DNA of 64,000 nt from Azospirillum rugosum. GTDB lineage: Bacteria; Pseudomonadota; Alphaproteobacteria; Azospirillales; Azospirillaceae. The stretch spans positions 1 to 64,000 of the forward strand of contig NZ_JAGINP010000026.1 in the NCBI RefSeq assembly GCF_017876155.1. Direction: 5' to 3'. This document shows positions 33,832 through 41,951 of the stretch, in pieces. Made by a program: the position numbers and the translations under genes. Positions within the stretch are counted from its first letter, which is position 1. Each line of letters begins with the position of its first letter. Below the pieces are notes generated by a model, which worked only from the letters and a program-made list of their open reading frames with translations, had not been told where the DNA came from and searched no databases.

Positions 33832-34815
33832 ATGGAACGCGGGAACGGCATGGACGACCGGAAGAACGACAAGAACAACGCGGAGGAACTGCTGGACCGT
33901 CCGGTCCAGCTGGCGCTTCGCCTGGACTCGCCGTTGCGCGGCGACGTGAACAACGACCGGGCGCTGATGGCCTACTCGCTGTTCGGCCTGTCGAAGGACA
34001 AGGTGGAGAGCCTGCCCACCTACGACGACGGCAAGGTGAAGATCGAGGTGCGGGCGCCGCGCGATGTCGGCGTTGCGACGATCTGGGACAAGTCCGTGCT
34101 GATCTACGCCGTCTCGCTGCTGCGCGAGAAGATGGCCGAGGGCAAGATGGGGCCGGAGGTCGGCAAGCTGCACTTCACCACCAGCGACCTGCAGCGGATC
34201 GTCGGCAAGACGGCCGGCGGCAGCGCCTACGACAAGATCGAGGGCGCGCTGGAACGGCTTCAGGGCACGCAGATCAAGACGAACCTGGAGACTGGCGGCG
34301 AGGGCGAGACCGGCGCCTTCTCCTGGATTTCCGACTACAAGCTGCTGTACCGCCGCGGCAAGAAGGACGGGGAGCGGCAGGTCCGCGGCCTGACGCTGGT
34401 GCTGTCCAACTGGGTCGTGCGCGCCGCGCTCGGCAACAACCTGCTGACCTATTCCGAGGACTACTTCGCGCTGAAGCCCATCGAGAAGCGGCTCTACGAG
34501 ATCGCGCGCGCCCATCTGGGGCACGGCAACGCCTTCTGGATGGCGCTGGAGCCGCTGCGCAAGCGGGTCGGCTCCGACAACGACCTGCGCAAGTTCAAGA
34601 ACGCGCTGGGCCCCGTGCTCCAGGCCGACCGCATCCCGGGCTACGGCGTCCGCATCGTGGAGGCGGCGGAGTACAAGGAGATCATGACGGCGCGCGGCGC
34701 CTCCATCGCGCGCGTGCTGAACGCCGACCTGCCCGTGGTGTTCTGGCGCAAGGACCGGGGGGAGCCGTCGTCGTGGATCGACGTGCCGAAGGTCGAGTAC
34801 GACGAGGTGGTCTGA
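33832..34815 (+). CDS. Replication initiator protein A (RPA family)
   Basis: This 327-residue plasmid replication initiator matches the RPA family of alphaproteobacterial plasmids. Conserved segments in order are: A-T-I-W-D-K-S-V-L-I-Y (about residue 85), D-L-Q-R-I-V-G-K-T-A-G-G-S-A-Y with A-L-E-R-L-Q-G-T-Q-I-K-T-N (115-150), F-S-W-I-S-D-Y, L-T-L-V-L-S-N-W (180), and I-E-K-R-L-Y-E-I-A-R-A-H-L (220). It should bind the upstream iterons and start replication of the replicon. Starts at 33832 and 33850 are both possible and neither has a strong ribosome-binding site. The gene ends immediately against a convergent hydrolase gene. Identification as an initiator is confident; copy-number class is unknown. 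No parAB genes are in the window. Confidence 0.9.
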   Translation: MERGNGMDDRKNDKNNAEELLDRPVQLALRLDSPLRGDVNNDRALMAYSLFGLSKDKVESLPTYDDGKVKIEVRAPRDVGVATIWDKSVLIYAVSLLREKMAEGKMGPEVGKLHFTTSDLQRIVGKTAGGSAYDKIEGALERLQGTQIKTNLETGGEGETGAFSWISDYKLLYRRGKKDGERQVRGLTLVLSNWVVRAALGNNLLTYSEDYFALKPIEKRLYEIARAHLGHGNAFWMALEPLRKRVGSDNDLRKFKNALGPVLQADRIPGYGVRIVEAAEYKEIMTARGASIARVLNADLPVVFWRKDRGEPSSWIDVPKVEYDEVV

Positions 34816-35724
34816 TCAATTCCCCGGTTTGGCTTTCGCGTTGGCGGCGACGAAGGCCTCGATCTTGGCCAGCAGCAGCGGCGGCGTCTGAAGCATCGGG
34901 TAGTGGCCGGCGTTCTCGATCCGCTCCACGGTCAGGTTCTTGTAAGCCTGCTCGAACTTCGGGCGCTCGGCCGCCTCCTGGTAGAAGGGGATGTCATCCG
35001 CCCCGGTGATGAGCAGGACCGGCAGGTCGAGCCCGGCGACCTCCGCGCTGACGTCGGTGCCCGTGAACATCTTCAGGTAGCCCAGCATCGCCTCGCGCCC
35101 GGTGGCGTTGCGGGCGATGGCCAGCTTGTAGTCAACCCAGCCGTCCGTGTAGCGCTGGGCGACGCGCGCCTTGATGGCCCCGCGCATGGCGTCGTCGGCG
35201 TCGACGATGGCCGCCAGCCTCTGGAGGCCCGCCTCGTCCGTCTTGAAGCCGGAGGCCGGGACGGGCGTGACGGCGACCAGGCTCTTCAGCCGGTCCCGGC
35301 CCTTCGCCGCCATGGCCTGGGCGATCAGCCCCGACATGGAATGGCCGACCACGTGGAACCGCTGGTGCCCGAGCCGGTCCATCAGGGCGAACATGTCGGC
35401 GGCGGCCTCGTCGGCCGTGTAGGCGCCGGCGAGATCCCGGGACCATCCGTAGCCGCGCAGGTCGGCGAAGACGTAGGTGAAGTCCTTCCCGTTCAGGAAG
35501 GGCAGCAGGCCGGCGTAGTTGCTGTGATCGCCCATCCATTCATGCATGACCAGGATCGCCTCAGGCCCGGTTCCGACCGTGCCGTGTCCGACGATGGTCA
35601 CGCCGGCCGGCGACAACGATGGCGGCGTGACGGCGTACTGCGGCGGTTCGGCTGCCCCAGTTGCCGGTGAAAAGGCGACGAGGAGGGCGGCAAGGCGGAG
35701 GGCGCGGAGCGGGGCGAGGGTCAT
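34816..35724 (-). CDS. Secreted alpha/beta hydrolase
   Basis: This 302-residue alpha/beta-hydrolase-fold enzyme has an N-terminal signal peptide (L-R-A-L-R-L-A-A-L-L-V-A-F-S-P-A-T-G-A-A). The nucleophile elbow is G-H-S-M-S-G near residue 130, the likely acid is the Asp in L-I-T-G-A-D-D, and the catalytic His is in N-A-G-H-Y-P near the C-terminus. The oxyanion strand region reads V-M-H-E-W-M-G-D. It is likely a periplasmic esterase or lyase of unknown substrate. The ATG at 35724 follows GAGAGG and begins the signal; the longer reading from 35832 is not supported. It is convergent with, and directly abuts, the replication initiator. Confidence 0.85.
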   Translation of the reverse strand: MTLAPLRALRLAALLVAFSPATGAAEPPQYAVTPPSLSPAGVTIVGHGTVGTGPEAILVMHEWMGDHSNYAGLLPFLNGKDFTYVFADLRGYGWSRDLAGAYTADEAAADMFALMDRLGHQRFHVVGHSMSGLIAQAMAAKGRDRLKSLVAVTPVPASGFKTDEAGLQRLAAIVDADDAMRGAIKARVAQRYTDGWVDYKLAIARNATGREAMLGYLKMFTGTDVSAEVAGLDLPVLLITGADDIPFYQEAAERPKFEQAYKNLTVERIENAGHYPMLQTPPLLLAKIEAFVAANAKAKPGN

Positions 35725-35819
35725 GGGGCGGCGTTCCTCTCGGTCGGGGCGGTCGCGGTCCGCCCTCGCGGTGGCAACCGCAGCGCGAGCGTAACCTTGT
35801 GGTTGGGCCGAAAAATAAT

Positions 35820-35836
35820 CCTTATCAGCCATAAGG
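35820..35836. promoter_or_regulatory. Inverted repeat CCTTAT/ATAAGG upstream of the hydrolase
   Basis: A perfect 6-base inverted repeat with a five-base spacer lies in an AT-rich patch about 100 bases upstream of the hydrolase start. It is a candidate operator or promoter element. The remainder of the gap to 36177 shows no supported gene. Confidence 0.35.
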
Positions 35837-36177
35837 TCAATTTCCCTGCGGTCCGCCGCGCGGCGTCGAAAAAGCGCTTCCCCCTCCCTTGACAGCGCTG
35901 CGACGCCGGGCCACGTGTTGCGTCACTTGGATCCGGGCCCCTCTGGCGACTTAGACGTGGTCGCGATGTCGGATCTCTTCACCTGCTTTTGCGCCGACGG
36001 GCGTGACCGCACTTGGAGGGACCGATGCCCCCATGGACCCGAGACTCCCAAGCCTCCACCCTCTCCACACTCCCTCTGACGACCCTTCGTACCTTGCGGA
36101 CCGCACACGGTGCCGTTCCGGCGTCGTGCCCTCGCGCGTCCGCATTTCCCTCAACCACCGAAAGCATGAGCACAGCC

Positions 36178-36774
36178 ATGGACCAGACCGAACGCCAGAT
36201 CATTGACGACCTGTTCGCCAAGCTGCGTCAGGCCGAGGCCCAGTCCGGCCCGCGCGACCCGCAGGCCGAAGCCCACATCCGCGACCTCGTCGCCCGCCAG
36301 CCCGCCGCCCCCTACCTGATGGCGCAGGCCATGGTGATGATGGAGCAGGCGCTCGCCGCCTCCCAGGCGCGCAACGAGGAGCTGGAGCAGCAGCTCCGCG
36401 AGCGCCCGGCCGCTGGCGGCGGCGGCATCTTCGGCGGCCTGTTCGGCGGCGGCGCCAAGCCGTCCCCCGCGCCGCAGCGCATGATGAACTCCCCGGCCAA
36501 CTCCCCGTGGGGCCAGCCGCAGACGCCGGCCTACGGCGATCCGCGCGTCGCGGCCTATGCCAACCCGCAGCAGCGCGCGGGCGGCGGCTTCATGGCCGGC
36601 GCCATGCAGACGGCCATGGGCGTTGCGGGCGGCATGCTGATCGGCAGCGCCCTGTCCAACATGTTCTCCGGCGGCGAGGCCATGGCCCAGGAGGCGGTCA
36701 ACCAGGTCGCCGAGCAGGTCCCGGACGAGGCCGCCTGGGACGACGCCGGCTTCGGGGACGAGGAAGAACTCTGA
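36178..36774 (+). CDS. DUF2076 family protein
   Basis: This 198-residue protein matches DUF2076. It begins M-D-Q-T-E-R-Q-I-I-D-D-L-F-A-K-L-R-Q-A-E, has a helical N-terminal region to about residue 80, a Gly-rich stretch (G-G-G-G-I-F-G-G-L-F-G-G-G) and a Pro/Ala/Gln linker. A second Gly/Ala hydrophobic segment (A-G-G-M-L-I-G-S-A-L-S-N-M-F) could touch a membrane, and the tail is acidic. Proteins of this family are of unknown function and often annotated as periplasmic ligand-binding sensors, but no signal peptide is visible here. An ATG at 36166 is an alternative start. Confidence 0.85.
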   Translation: MDQTERQIIDDLFAKLRQAEAQSGPRDPQAEAHIRDLVARQPAAPYLMAQAMVMMEQALAASQARNEELEQQLRERPAAGGGGIFGGLFGGGAKPSPAPQRMMNSPANSPWGQPQTPAYGDPRVAAYANPQQRAGGGFMAGAMQTAMGVAGGMLIGSALSNMFSGGEAMAQEAVNQVAEQVPDEAAWDDAGFGDEEEL

Positions 36775-37170
36775 CCATTGGGAGGGGACGCGAGGGCACC
36801 GGCGGGGCGCACACCCCGCCGGCGGTCCGGCACAGTCCCCGATGAAACGTTATGAAACGCTATGCAACACGCAATCGCGTCGTGTTGCATGGGAGACCAA
36901 CGGCGATCGGCGTGGACGCAATTCGGGCGTCGGTGCGGCGATGGTACCGACGTAACGAGAACAAATCAAGATCAAGTGCCCGGGAGCGCAGGGCTATCGC
37001 TCTCCAAATCCCCTCTCCCCTCTGGGGAGAGGGTTAGGGTGAGGGGGTTGTGCTTTTGCCGGACGTACCGCCATGCACGACCCCCTCACCGGCCCTTCGG
37101 GCCACCCTCTCCCCAGAGGGGAGAGGGCTAAACGGCCAAATGCAATCGCCCTGCCCCGGAGCGGTGAGGC
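36775..37170. other. Intergenic region with palindromic element
   Basis: This gap of about 400 bases between convergent genes has no supported gene. Its right half is filled by the repeat element at 37011-37128. Confidence 0.6.
37011..37128. repeat. GC-rich palindromic intergenic element, copy C
   Basis: Left end CCCTCTCCCCTCTGGGGAGA with GGTTAGGGTGAGGGGG inside; right end CCCCCTCACC then CTCTCCCCAGAGGGGAGAGG. It has near-identical ends to copies B and D and lies between convergent genes. Confidence 0.85.
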
Positions 37171-38016
37171 TTATTGGCCTGCGGCGGCCAGGATCCGGCG
37201 TGCCTTTCTTGCCACCGCCTCGTCGATCATGCGGCCGGCGACGACGCCGACGCCCTTGGCGTTTTCCTCCAGGATCAGGCGGGCCTCGGCCACCTGGTCC
37301 GGCGTCGGGGTCAGGGCCTCGTTGATCGGGGCGATCTGGCGGGGGTGGATGGCCGCCTTGGCGGTGAAGCCCATGCGGACGGCCGCCGCGACCTCGGCGC
37401 GCAAGCCCGCTTCGTCGGTCAGGGCGAAGAAGGGGGAGTCGATGGCGGCGATTCCGGCCAGGGCCGCGGCGTTGACGACGCGGGAGCGGGCGGCCAGCAG
37501 CGGTTCCCACGCCACCTCGGCCCCCAGATCGGCGGCGAGGTCGGCGGCGCCGAAGAACAGGGCGTCGAGGCGCGGGGTGGACTGCGCGATGGCTTCCGCC
37601 AGGGCGACGCCGCGCGCGCTTTCGATCAGGGCGACGAGGCGGGTTGCCTTGCCGGATTCGGTCAGCAGGCCATCGATCAGGCGCAGCGTGTCGGCGGAGT
37701 CGGTTTTCGGCACCAGGATCAGGTCGGGCTCCGCCGGGGAGCGGACCAGCGCCAGCAGATCCTCCAGCCCGAAGGCGGTGCCCGGGGCGTTGATGCGCAA
37801 CACGCGGACGATACCGCCTTCGGGGCGGCCGTCGTGGGGCGTCGCCATCCAGTCGAGCGCGGTTTGACGCGCCGTCGCCTTGTCGGCGGGGGCGACGGCG
37901 TCCTCCAGATCCACGATCAGCGCGTCGGCCCCAGCCTCCGCCGCGCGGTCGAAGCGCTCGGGCTTGGTGGCCGGGGTGAACAGCCAGCTGCGGCGGCGGG
38001 TGGGAACCGAAGTCAT
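37171..38016 (-). CDS. CitE-like lyase (HpcH/HpaI family), candidate citramalyl-CoA lyase
   Basis: The 281-residue TIM-barrel protein has the CitE signature: W-L-F-T-P-A-T-K-P-E-R-F at the start, D-L-E-D-A-V near residue 35 (metal/CoA region), E-S-A-R-G near 130 and G-A-A-D-L-A-A-D near 160. Members cleave malyl-CoA, citramalyl-CoA or related 3-hydroxyacyl-CoA esters. Here it is the last gene of an operon with a MaoC-type hydratase and a CaiB transferase, the same trio as the itaconate-degradation locus of Pseudomonas (ccl, ich, ict). A citramalyl-CoA lyase giving acetyl-CoA and pyruvate is therefore the favoured reading; malyl-CoA lyase is the alternative. It overlaps the methyltransferase gene by 4 bases. 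Confidence 0.8.
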   Translation of the reverse strand: MTSVPTRRRSWLFTPATKPERFDRAAEAGADALIVDLEDAVAPADKATARQTALDWMATPHDGRPEGGIVRVLRINAPGTAFGLEDLLALVRSPAEPDLILVPKTDSADTLRLIDGLLTESGKATRLVALIESARGVALAEAIAQSTPRLDALFFGAADLAADLGAEVAWEPLLAARSRVVNAAALAGIAAIDSPFFALTDEAGLRAEVAAAVRMGFTAKAAIHPRQIAPINEALTPTPDQVAEARLILEENAKGVGVVAGRMIDEAVARKARRILAAAGQ

Positions 38017-38696
38017 GGGAGCCTCCGGAAGACCGTGCGGCGCATGGGCTGGTCGAAGGCGGTCGCGCCGTCCTCCTCCACGCGCCCGTTGGCGGCGAAG
38101 CGGCGGCGCATCTCGGCCTCCACCGCCGGCAGGCGTTCGCGCCGGGCGGGATCCACGGCGACGACGTGGGCGAGGTAATGGTCGGCGTCGTGGTAGCGCA
38201 CCACCGTGGTGTAGACGGTCTCGTCCACCTGTTCGAGCGGCAGCGGCGGGTGCTTCAGCGCCTCAAAGGCGGCGGCGCGCACCGCCGTCTCGTCCTCGAT
38301 GGGGAGGAAGACCTGGAAGTAGCCGCCCTCCGCGATGGGCTCCACGACGACCAGCGTGCCTTCCGGCTTCAGCACCCGCGCGGCCTCGGCCAGCGCATCG
38401 GACATCACGGGCAGGGGCAGGTGGTGGAAGCTGTTGGAGAAGACCACGGCGTCCACCGACGCGTCCTCAAGCGGCAGCGCCTCCCCCCGGCCGACGCGGT
38501 AGCTGGCGCCGGGGACGGGGTCGGCCTTGCGGGCGCGGGCCAGCTGGTCCTCGCTGATCTCGATCCCGATGGCCTGGGCGCCCTCCCCGGCGAAGTGGCG
38601 GGTCAGCCCGCCGTCGCCGCAGCCGACGTCCACCACCGTGCGGCCCCTGGGATCCAGCACCTCGGCCAGCGCGTCCTTCAGGGTCATGCGGCGCAT
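38013..38696 (-). CDS. Class I SAM-dependent methyltransferase
   Basis: This 227-residue enzyme has the SAM-binding motif I V-V-D-V-G-C-G-D-G-G near residue 20, an acidic loop in G-I-E-I-S, and a motif around A-V-V-F-S-N-S-F-H-H-L-P. It resembles UbiE/Tam-type small-molecule methyltransferases. Its ATG overlaps the stop of the hydratase gene by one base (TGATG), and its 3' end overlaps the lyase gene by 4 bases. It is therefore firmly inside the CoA-metabolism operon, where such an enzyme is not expected. A role in methylating a dicarboxylate or its ester is only a speculation from context. Confidence 0.82.
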   Translation of the reverse strand: MRRMTLKDALAEVLDPRGRTVVDVGCGDGGLTRHFAGEGAQAIGIEISEDQLARARKADPVPGASYRVGRGEALPLEDASVDAVVFSNSFHHLPLPVMSDALAEAARVLKPEGTLVVVEPIAEGGYFQVFLPIEDETAVRAAAFEALKHPPLPLEQVDETVYTTVVRYHDADHYLAHVVAVDPARRERLPAVEAEMRRRFAANGRVEEDGATAFDQPMRRTVFRRLP

Positions 38697-39532
38697 CAGG
38701 CGGCCTCCAGCTCGGCGCTCATGGCGATCTGGCCGGTGTGGTCGAGCGCCCAGAGCGTCGCCCCGCCCACCCGCGGCGACCCGCAGAGCGTGAAGGGGTG
38801 CACGTCGAACAGCGGCCGGCGCGCGCGGAAGCGGTAGGCGGTGACCCGCGCGCCCGGATTCTCGCGCAGGAACAGGTCCACCAGCAGGGTGGCGGTCAGC
38901 GGCCCGTGCACGATCAGGCCCGGGTAGCCCTCCACCTCCTCGCAGTACTTGCGGTCGTAGTGAATGCGGTGGCCGTTGAAGGTGATGGCGGAATAGCGGA
39001 ACAGCAGCACCGGGTCCGGCACCATCGGGCGCCGCCAGACGGCGTCGGGGGACGGTTCGGACGGGGGAGGAGCCTCGCCGGGCTTCGGCGCCTCGCGGTA
39101 GACGATGTCGTGCACCTCGCGGATGGCGAGGCCGGCCTCCGTGGAGACCTCGTGCAGCACCTTCACGAAGACCATCTCGCCCGACCGGCCGCTCTTGTGC
39201 TGGACGTCGCCGATGGTGGAGCGGCGGCGCAGCGCCTCCCCCGTGCGGATCGGGGCCACGAACTCCAACTGGCTGCCGGCCCACATGCGGCGCGGCAGCG
39301 GCACCGGCGGCAGGAAGCCGCCGCGATGCGGGTGGCCGTCCTCGGCGATCTCGCGCTGCGCGGCCTTGGGCAGGAAGTAGAGCCAATGGCCAAGCGGCGG
39401 AATCTCCCCCGCGCGCCAGGGCGGGTCGAGGTGGTCGAGCGTCGCCGCCAGCCCCGCCAGCGGCGCCGCCGTCGCCACGTCGAGATGTTCCTCCTCGCGG
39501 CCGATCCAGTCCTTGAGATGATCAAAGCTCAT
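38696..39532 (-). CDS. MaoC-type/FAS1-like dehydratase, mesaconyl- or itaconyl-CoA hydratase-like
   Basis: The 278-residue double hot-dog protein has an N-terminal half that resembles the HTD2/FAS1-like dehydratase domain. The C-terminal half carries the hydratase motif F-R-Y-S-A-I-T-F-N-G-H-R-I-H-Y-D and the following G-L-I-V-H-G-P-L. This architecture and length match mesaconyl-C4-CoA hydratase (Meh) and itaconyl-CoA hydratase, which form citramalyl-CoA. It overlaps the CaiB gene upstream by 4 bases and the methyltransferase downstream by 1. The substrate is inferred from operon partners. Confidence 0.8.
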   Translation of the reverse strand: MSFDHLKDWIGREEEHLDVATAAPLAGLAATLDHLDPPWRAGEIPPLGHWLYFLPKAAQREIAEDGHPHRGGFLPPVPLPRRMWAGSQLEFVAPIRTGEALRRRSTIGDVQHKSGRSGEMVFVKVLHEVSTEAGLAIREVHDIVYREAPKPGEAPPPSEPSPDAVWRRPMVPDPVLLFRYSAITFNGHRIHYDRKYCEEVEGYPGLIVHGPLTATLLVDLFLRENPGARVTAYRFRARRPLFDVHPFTLCGSPRVGGATLWALDHTGQIAMSAELEAA

Positions 39533-40656
39533 GGGGCGAACTCCTTGCGCAGAGTTTCTGTGTGCTGGCCGATGGCGGGCACCGGGCGGGGATGGAAGGT
39601 TTCGCCGTTCCAGCGCTGCGGCGGGGCGACGGCGCTGACCGGGCCGGTGGGGGTGTCGACCTCGATGCGGCGCAATTGGCTGTGCGCCGACAGGTCGGCC
39701 ACACTGTTCAGCGAGCCGAAGGCGATGCGCGCCCGGCGCAGCCGCTCCGTCGCCTGGGCGCGGTCGAGCGTGGCGAAGAAGGCGCCGACCGTGGCGTCGA
39801 GATCCGGCCGGTTGGCGACGCGCAGCGTGTTGGAGACGAAGCGCGGGTCGGTGGCAAGGTCCGGCTGTTCCAGGACCTCCGCGCAGAAGGTCTTCCACTC
39901 CCGCTCGTTCTGGATGGAGATGACCACCGTGTGCCCGTCCGACAGGGCGAAGGCGCCGTAGGGGGCGATGGAGGGGTGGTTCAGCCCGACGCGCTGCGGC
40001 GCCTTGCCGGCATAGTCCTGGTGCAGCAGCGGGACGGTCATCCAGTCGGCGATGGAATCGAACAGCGACACGGCGATGCCGCGGCCCTTCCCCGTCCGTT
40101 CCCGCTCGAACAGGGCCTGGAGCACGGCGGTGTGGGCGTACATGCCGCAGGCGATGTCGGCGACCGACACGCCGACGCGGCCCGGCGCCTCCGGCGCGCC
40201 GGTGATGGCGGCCAGCCCCGTCTCGCTCTGCACCAGCAGGTCGTAGGCCTTCATGTCGCGGTAGGGGCCGTCCTCGCCATAGCCGCTGATGTCCACGGTG
40301 ATCAGGCGCGGGTGCCGGTCGCGCAGGGCCGCGGAGCCGAAGCCGGCGCGTTCCGCCGCACCGGGCGCGAGGTTCTGGACGAAGACGTCGGCCTTTTCCA
40401 GCACGCGGTGCAGGAAGGCGGCGTCGCCCGCCTCCTTGATGTCGAGGACGATCGACTCCTTGCCGCGGTTGAGCCAGACGAAATAGGCGCTTTCCCCGTG
40501 GGCGACGTGGTCGTAGTTGCGGGCGAAGTCGCCCTCCGGCCGCTCGATCTTGATGACGCGGGCGCCGGCGTCGGCCAGTCGCGACGTGCAGTAGGGGGCC
40601 GCCACCGCCTGTTCCAGCGCGACGACCAGAATGCCTTCAAGAGGTGGCGTGCTCAT
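39529..40656 (-). CDS. CaiB/BaiF family CoA-transferase 1
   Basis: This 375-residue class III CoA-transferase has a family-typical N-terminus (L-E-G-I-L-V-V-A-L-E-Q-A-V-A-A-P) and the likely catalytic Asp in S-V-A-D-I-A-C-G-M-Y-A near residue 165. These enzymes move CoA between carboxylic acids through a glutamyl/aspartyl thioester. Within this operon it could activate itaconate or mesaconate with succinyl-CoA, or shift CoA between C1 and C4 of mesaconate (Mct type). It starts 3 bases after the dehydrogenase gene ends and overlaps the hydratase gene. Confidence 0.88.
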   Translation of the reverse strand: MSTPPLEGILVVALEQAVAAPYCTSRLADAGARVIKIERPEGDFARNYDHVAHGESAYFVWLNRGKESIVLDIKEAGDAAFLHRVLEKADVFVQNLAPGAAERAGFGSAALRDRHPRLITVDISGYGEDGPYRDMKAYDLLVQSETGLAAITGAPEAPGRVGVSVADIACGMYAHTAVLQALFERERTGKGRGIAVSLFDSIADWMTVPLLHQDYAGKAPQRVGLNHPSIAPYGAFALSDGHTVVISIQNEREWKTFCAEVLEQPDLATDPRFVSNTLRVANRPDLDATVGAFFATLDRAQATERLRRARIAFGSLNSVADLSAHSQLRRIEVDTPTGPVSAVAPPQRWNGETFHPRPVPAIGQHTETLRKEFAP

Positions 40657-40659
40657 GGC

Positions 40660-41829
40660 TTAGAAGGACTTCGGCATCTGGAGCACGTGCGTGCCCACGT
40701 GGGAGAGGATCAGGTTCGTCGAAATCGGCGCGACTTGGTAGAGGCGCGTTTCGCGGAACTTGCGCTCGATGTCGTATTCCTCGGCGAAGCCGAAGCCGCC
40801 GTGCGTCTGCAGGCAGGTGTCCGCGGCGTGCCAGGAGGCCTCCGACGCCAGCATCTTGCCCATGTTGGCCTCCGTCCCGCAAGGCTGGCCGGCGTCGAAC
40901 ATGGCGGCCGCCTTCTGCACCATCAGGTTGGCGGCCTCGGTTTCGACGTAGTTGCGGGCGATGGGGAACTGGATGCCCTGGTTGGCGCCGATGGGGCGGC
41001 CGAACACCTCCCGCTCCCGCGCGTAGGCCGAGGCGCGGTCGATGAAGAAGCGGGCGTCGCCGATGCATTCCGAGGCGATCAGGATGCGTTCCGCGTTCAT
41101 GCCGTCGAGGATGTAGCGGAAGCCCTTGCCCTCCTGCCCGATCAGGTTCTCGGCCGGGACCTCCAGGTTGTCGAAGAACAGCTCGGTGGTGGCATGGTTG
41201 ATCATGGTGCGGATCGGCCGGATGGTCAGGCCGTTGCCGACCGCCTGGCGCAGGTCCACCAGCAGGACGCTCATCCCCTCCGTCGGCTTGGCGGCCTGGT
41301 CGCGCGGGGTGGTGCGGCAGAGCAGGAGCATGAGGTCGCTGTGCTCGGCGCGCGAGATCCAGACCTTCTGGCCGTTGACGATGTACTTGTCGCCCTCGCG
41401 CTTGGCGAAGGTGCGGATGCGGGTGGTGTCGGTGCCGCTGGTCGGCTCCGTCACGCCGAAGGCCTGGAGGCGCAGCGTGCCTTCCGCGATGCCGGGCAGA
41501 TAGGCCTGCTTCTGCGCCGGGCTGCCGTGCCGCAGGATGGTGCCCATGGTGTACATCTGCGCGTGGCAGGCGCCGCCGTTGCAGCCCGACCGGTGGATTT
41601 CCTCCAGGATCGCCGTCGCCGCCCCCAGGCCGAGGCCGGAGCCGCCGTATTCCTCCGGGATCAGCACCGACAGGAAGCCGCTTTCGGTCAGCGCGCGCAC
41701 GAACTCCGTCGGATAGGCGCGCTCCGCATCGAGCTTGCGCCAGTATTCGCCGGGAAAGCGCGCGCACAGCTTGCGCACCGCGTCGCGGATGTCCGGGAAC
41801 GTCTCGTCTCCCGCGGTTTCGACGGCCAT
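40660..41829 (-). CDS. Acyl-CoA dehydrogenase family protein lacking the usual catalytic Glu
   Basis: This 389-residue flavoprotein has the normal three-domain layout, with the FAD/substrate segment F-G-V-T-E-P-T-S-G-T-D near residue 140 and the C-terminal helical domain. At the position of the usual active-site Glu (Y-E-G-T region) it reads L-Y-Q-V-A-P-I-S-T-N, so the general base is absent or elsewhere. It heads the minus-strand operon, and a comparable dehydrogenase occurs in the Pseudomonas itaconate (rip) locus. It may act on a branched or dicarboxylic acyl-CoA, or have a non-dehydrogenase role. Confidence 0.88.
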   Translation of the reverse strand: MAVETAGDETFPDIRDAVRKLCARFPGEYWRKLDAERAYPTEFVRALTESGFLSVLIPEEYGGSGLGLGAATAILEEIHRSGCNGGACHAQMYTMGTILRHGSPAQKQAYLPGIAEGTLRLQAFGVTEPTSGTDTTRIRTFAKREGDKYIVNGQKVWISRAEHSDLMLLLCRTTPRDQAAKPTEGMSVLLVDLRQAVGNGLTIRPIRTMINHATTELFFDNLEVPAENLIGQEGKGFRYILDGMNAERILIASECIGDARFFIDRASAYAREREVFGRPIGANQGIQFPIARNYVETEAANLMVQKAAAMFDAGQPCGTEANMGKMLASEASWHAADTCLQTHGGFGFAEEYDIERKFRETRLYQVAPISTNLILSHVGTHVLQMPKSF

Positions 41830-41951
41830 CGTCTCTTCCTCCTGATTCCGGCTTTCCAGGATGGTAGGGATCGGTTAAGGTATGCGTCAACGGAATAAAT
41901 CTTATAACGGCTATTCCGGTGTGATATGGGGACAAACGGAAGGTTCGCGGC
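41830..41951. promoter_or_regulatory. Divergent promoter region of the CoA-metabolism island
   Basis: This 122-base gap separates the dehydrogenase operon from the divergent LysR gene. It contains an AT-rich patch (41880-41935) with GGAATAAATC and TATTCCGGTGTGATATGG, typical of a LysR-controlled divergent promoter. No exact T-N11-A site is singled out. Confidence 0.45.
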
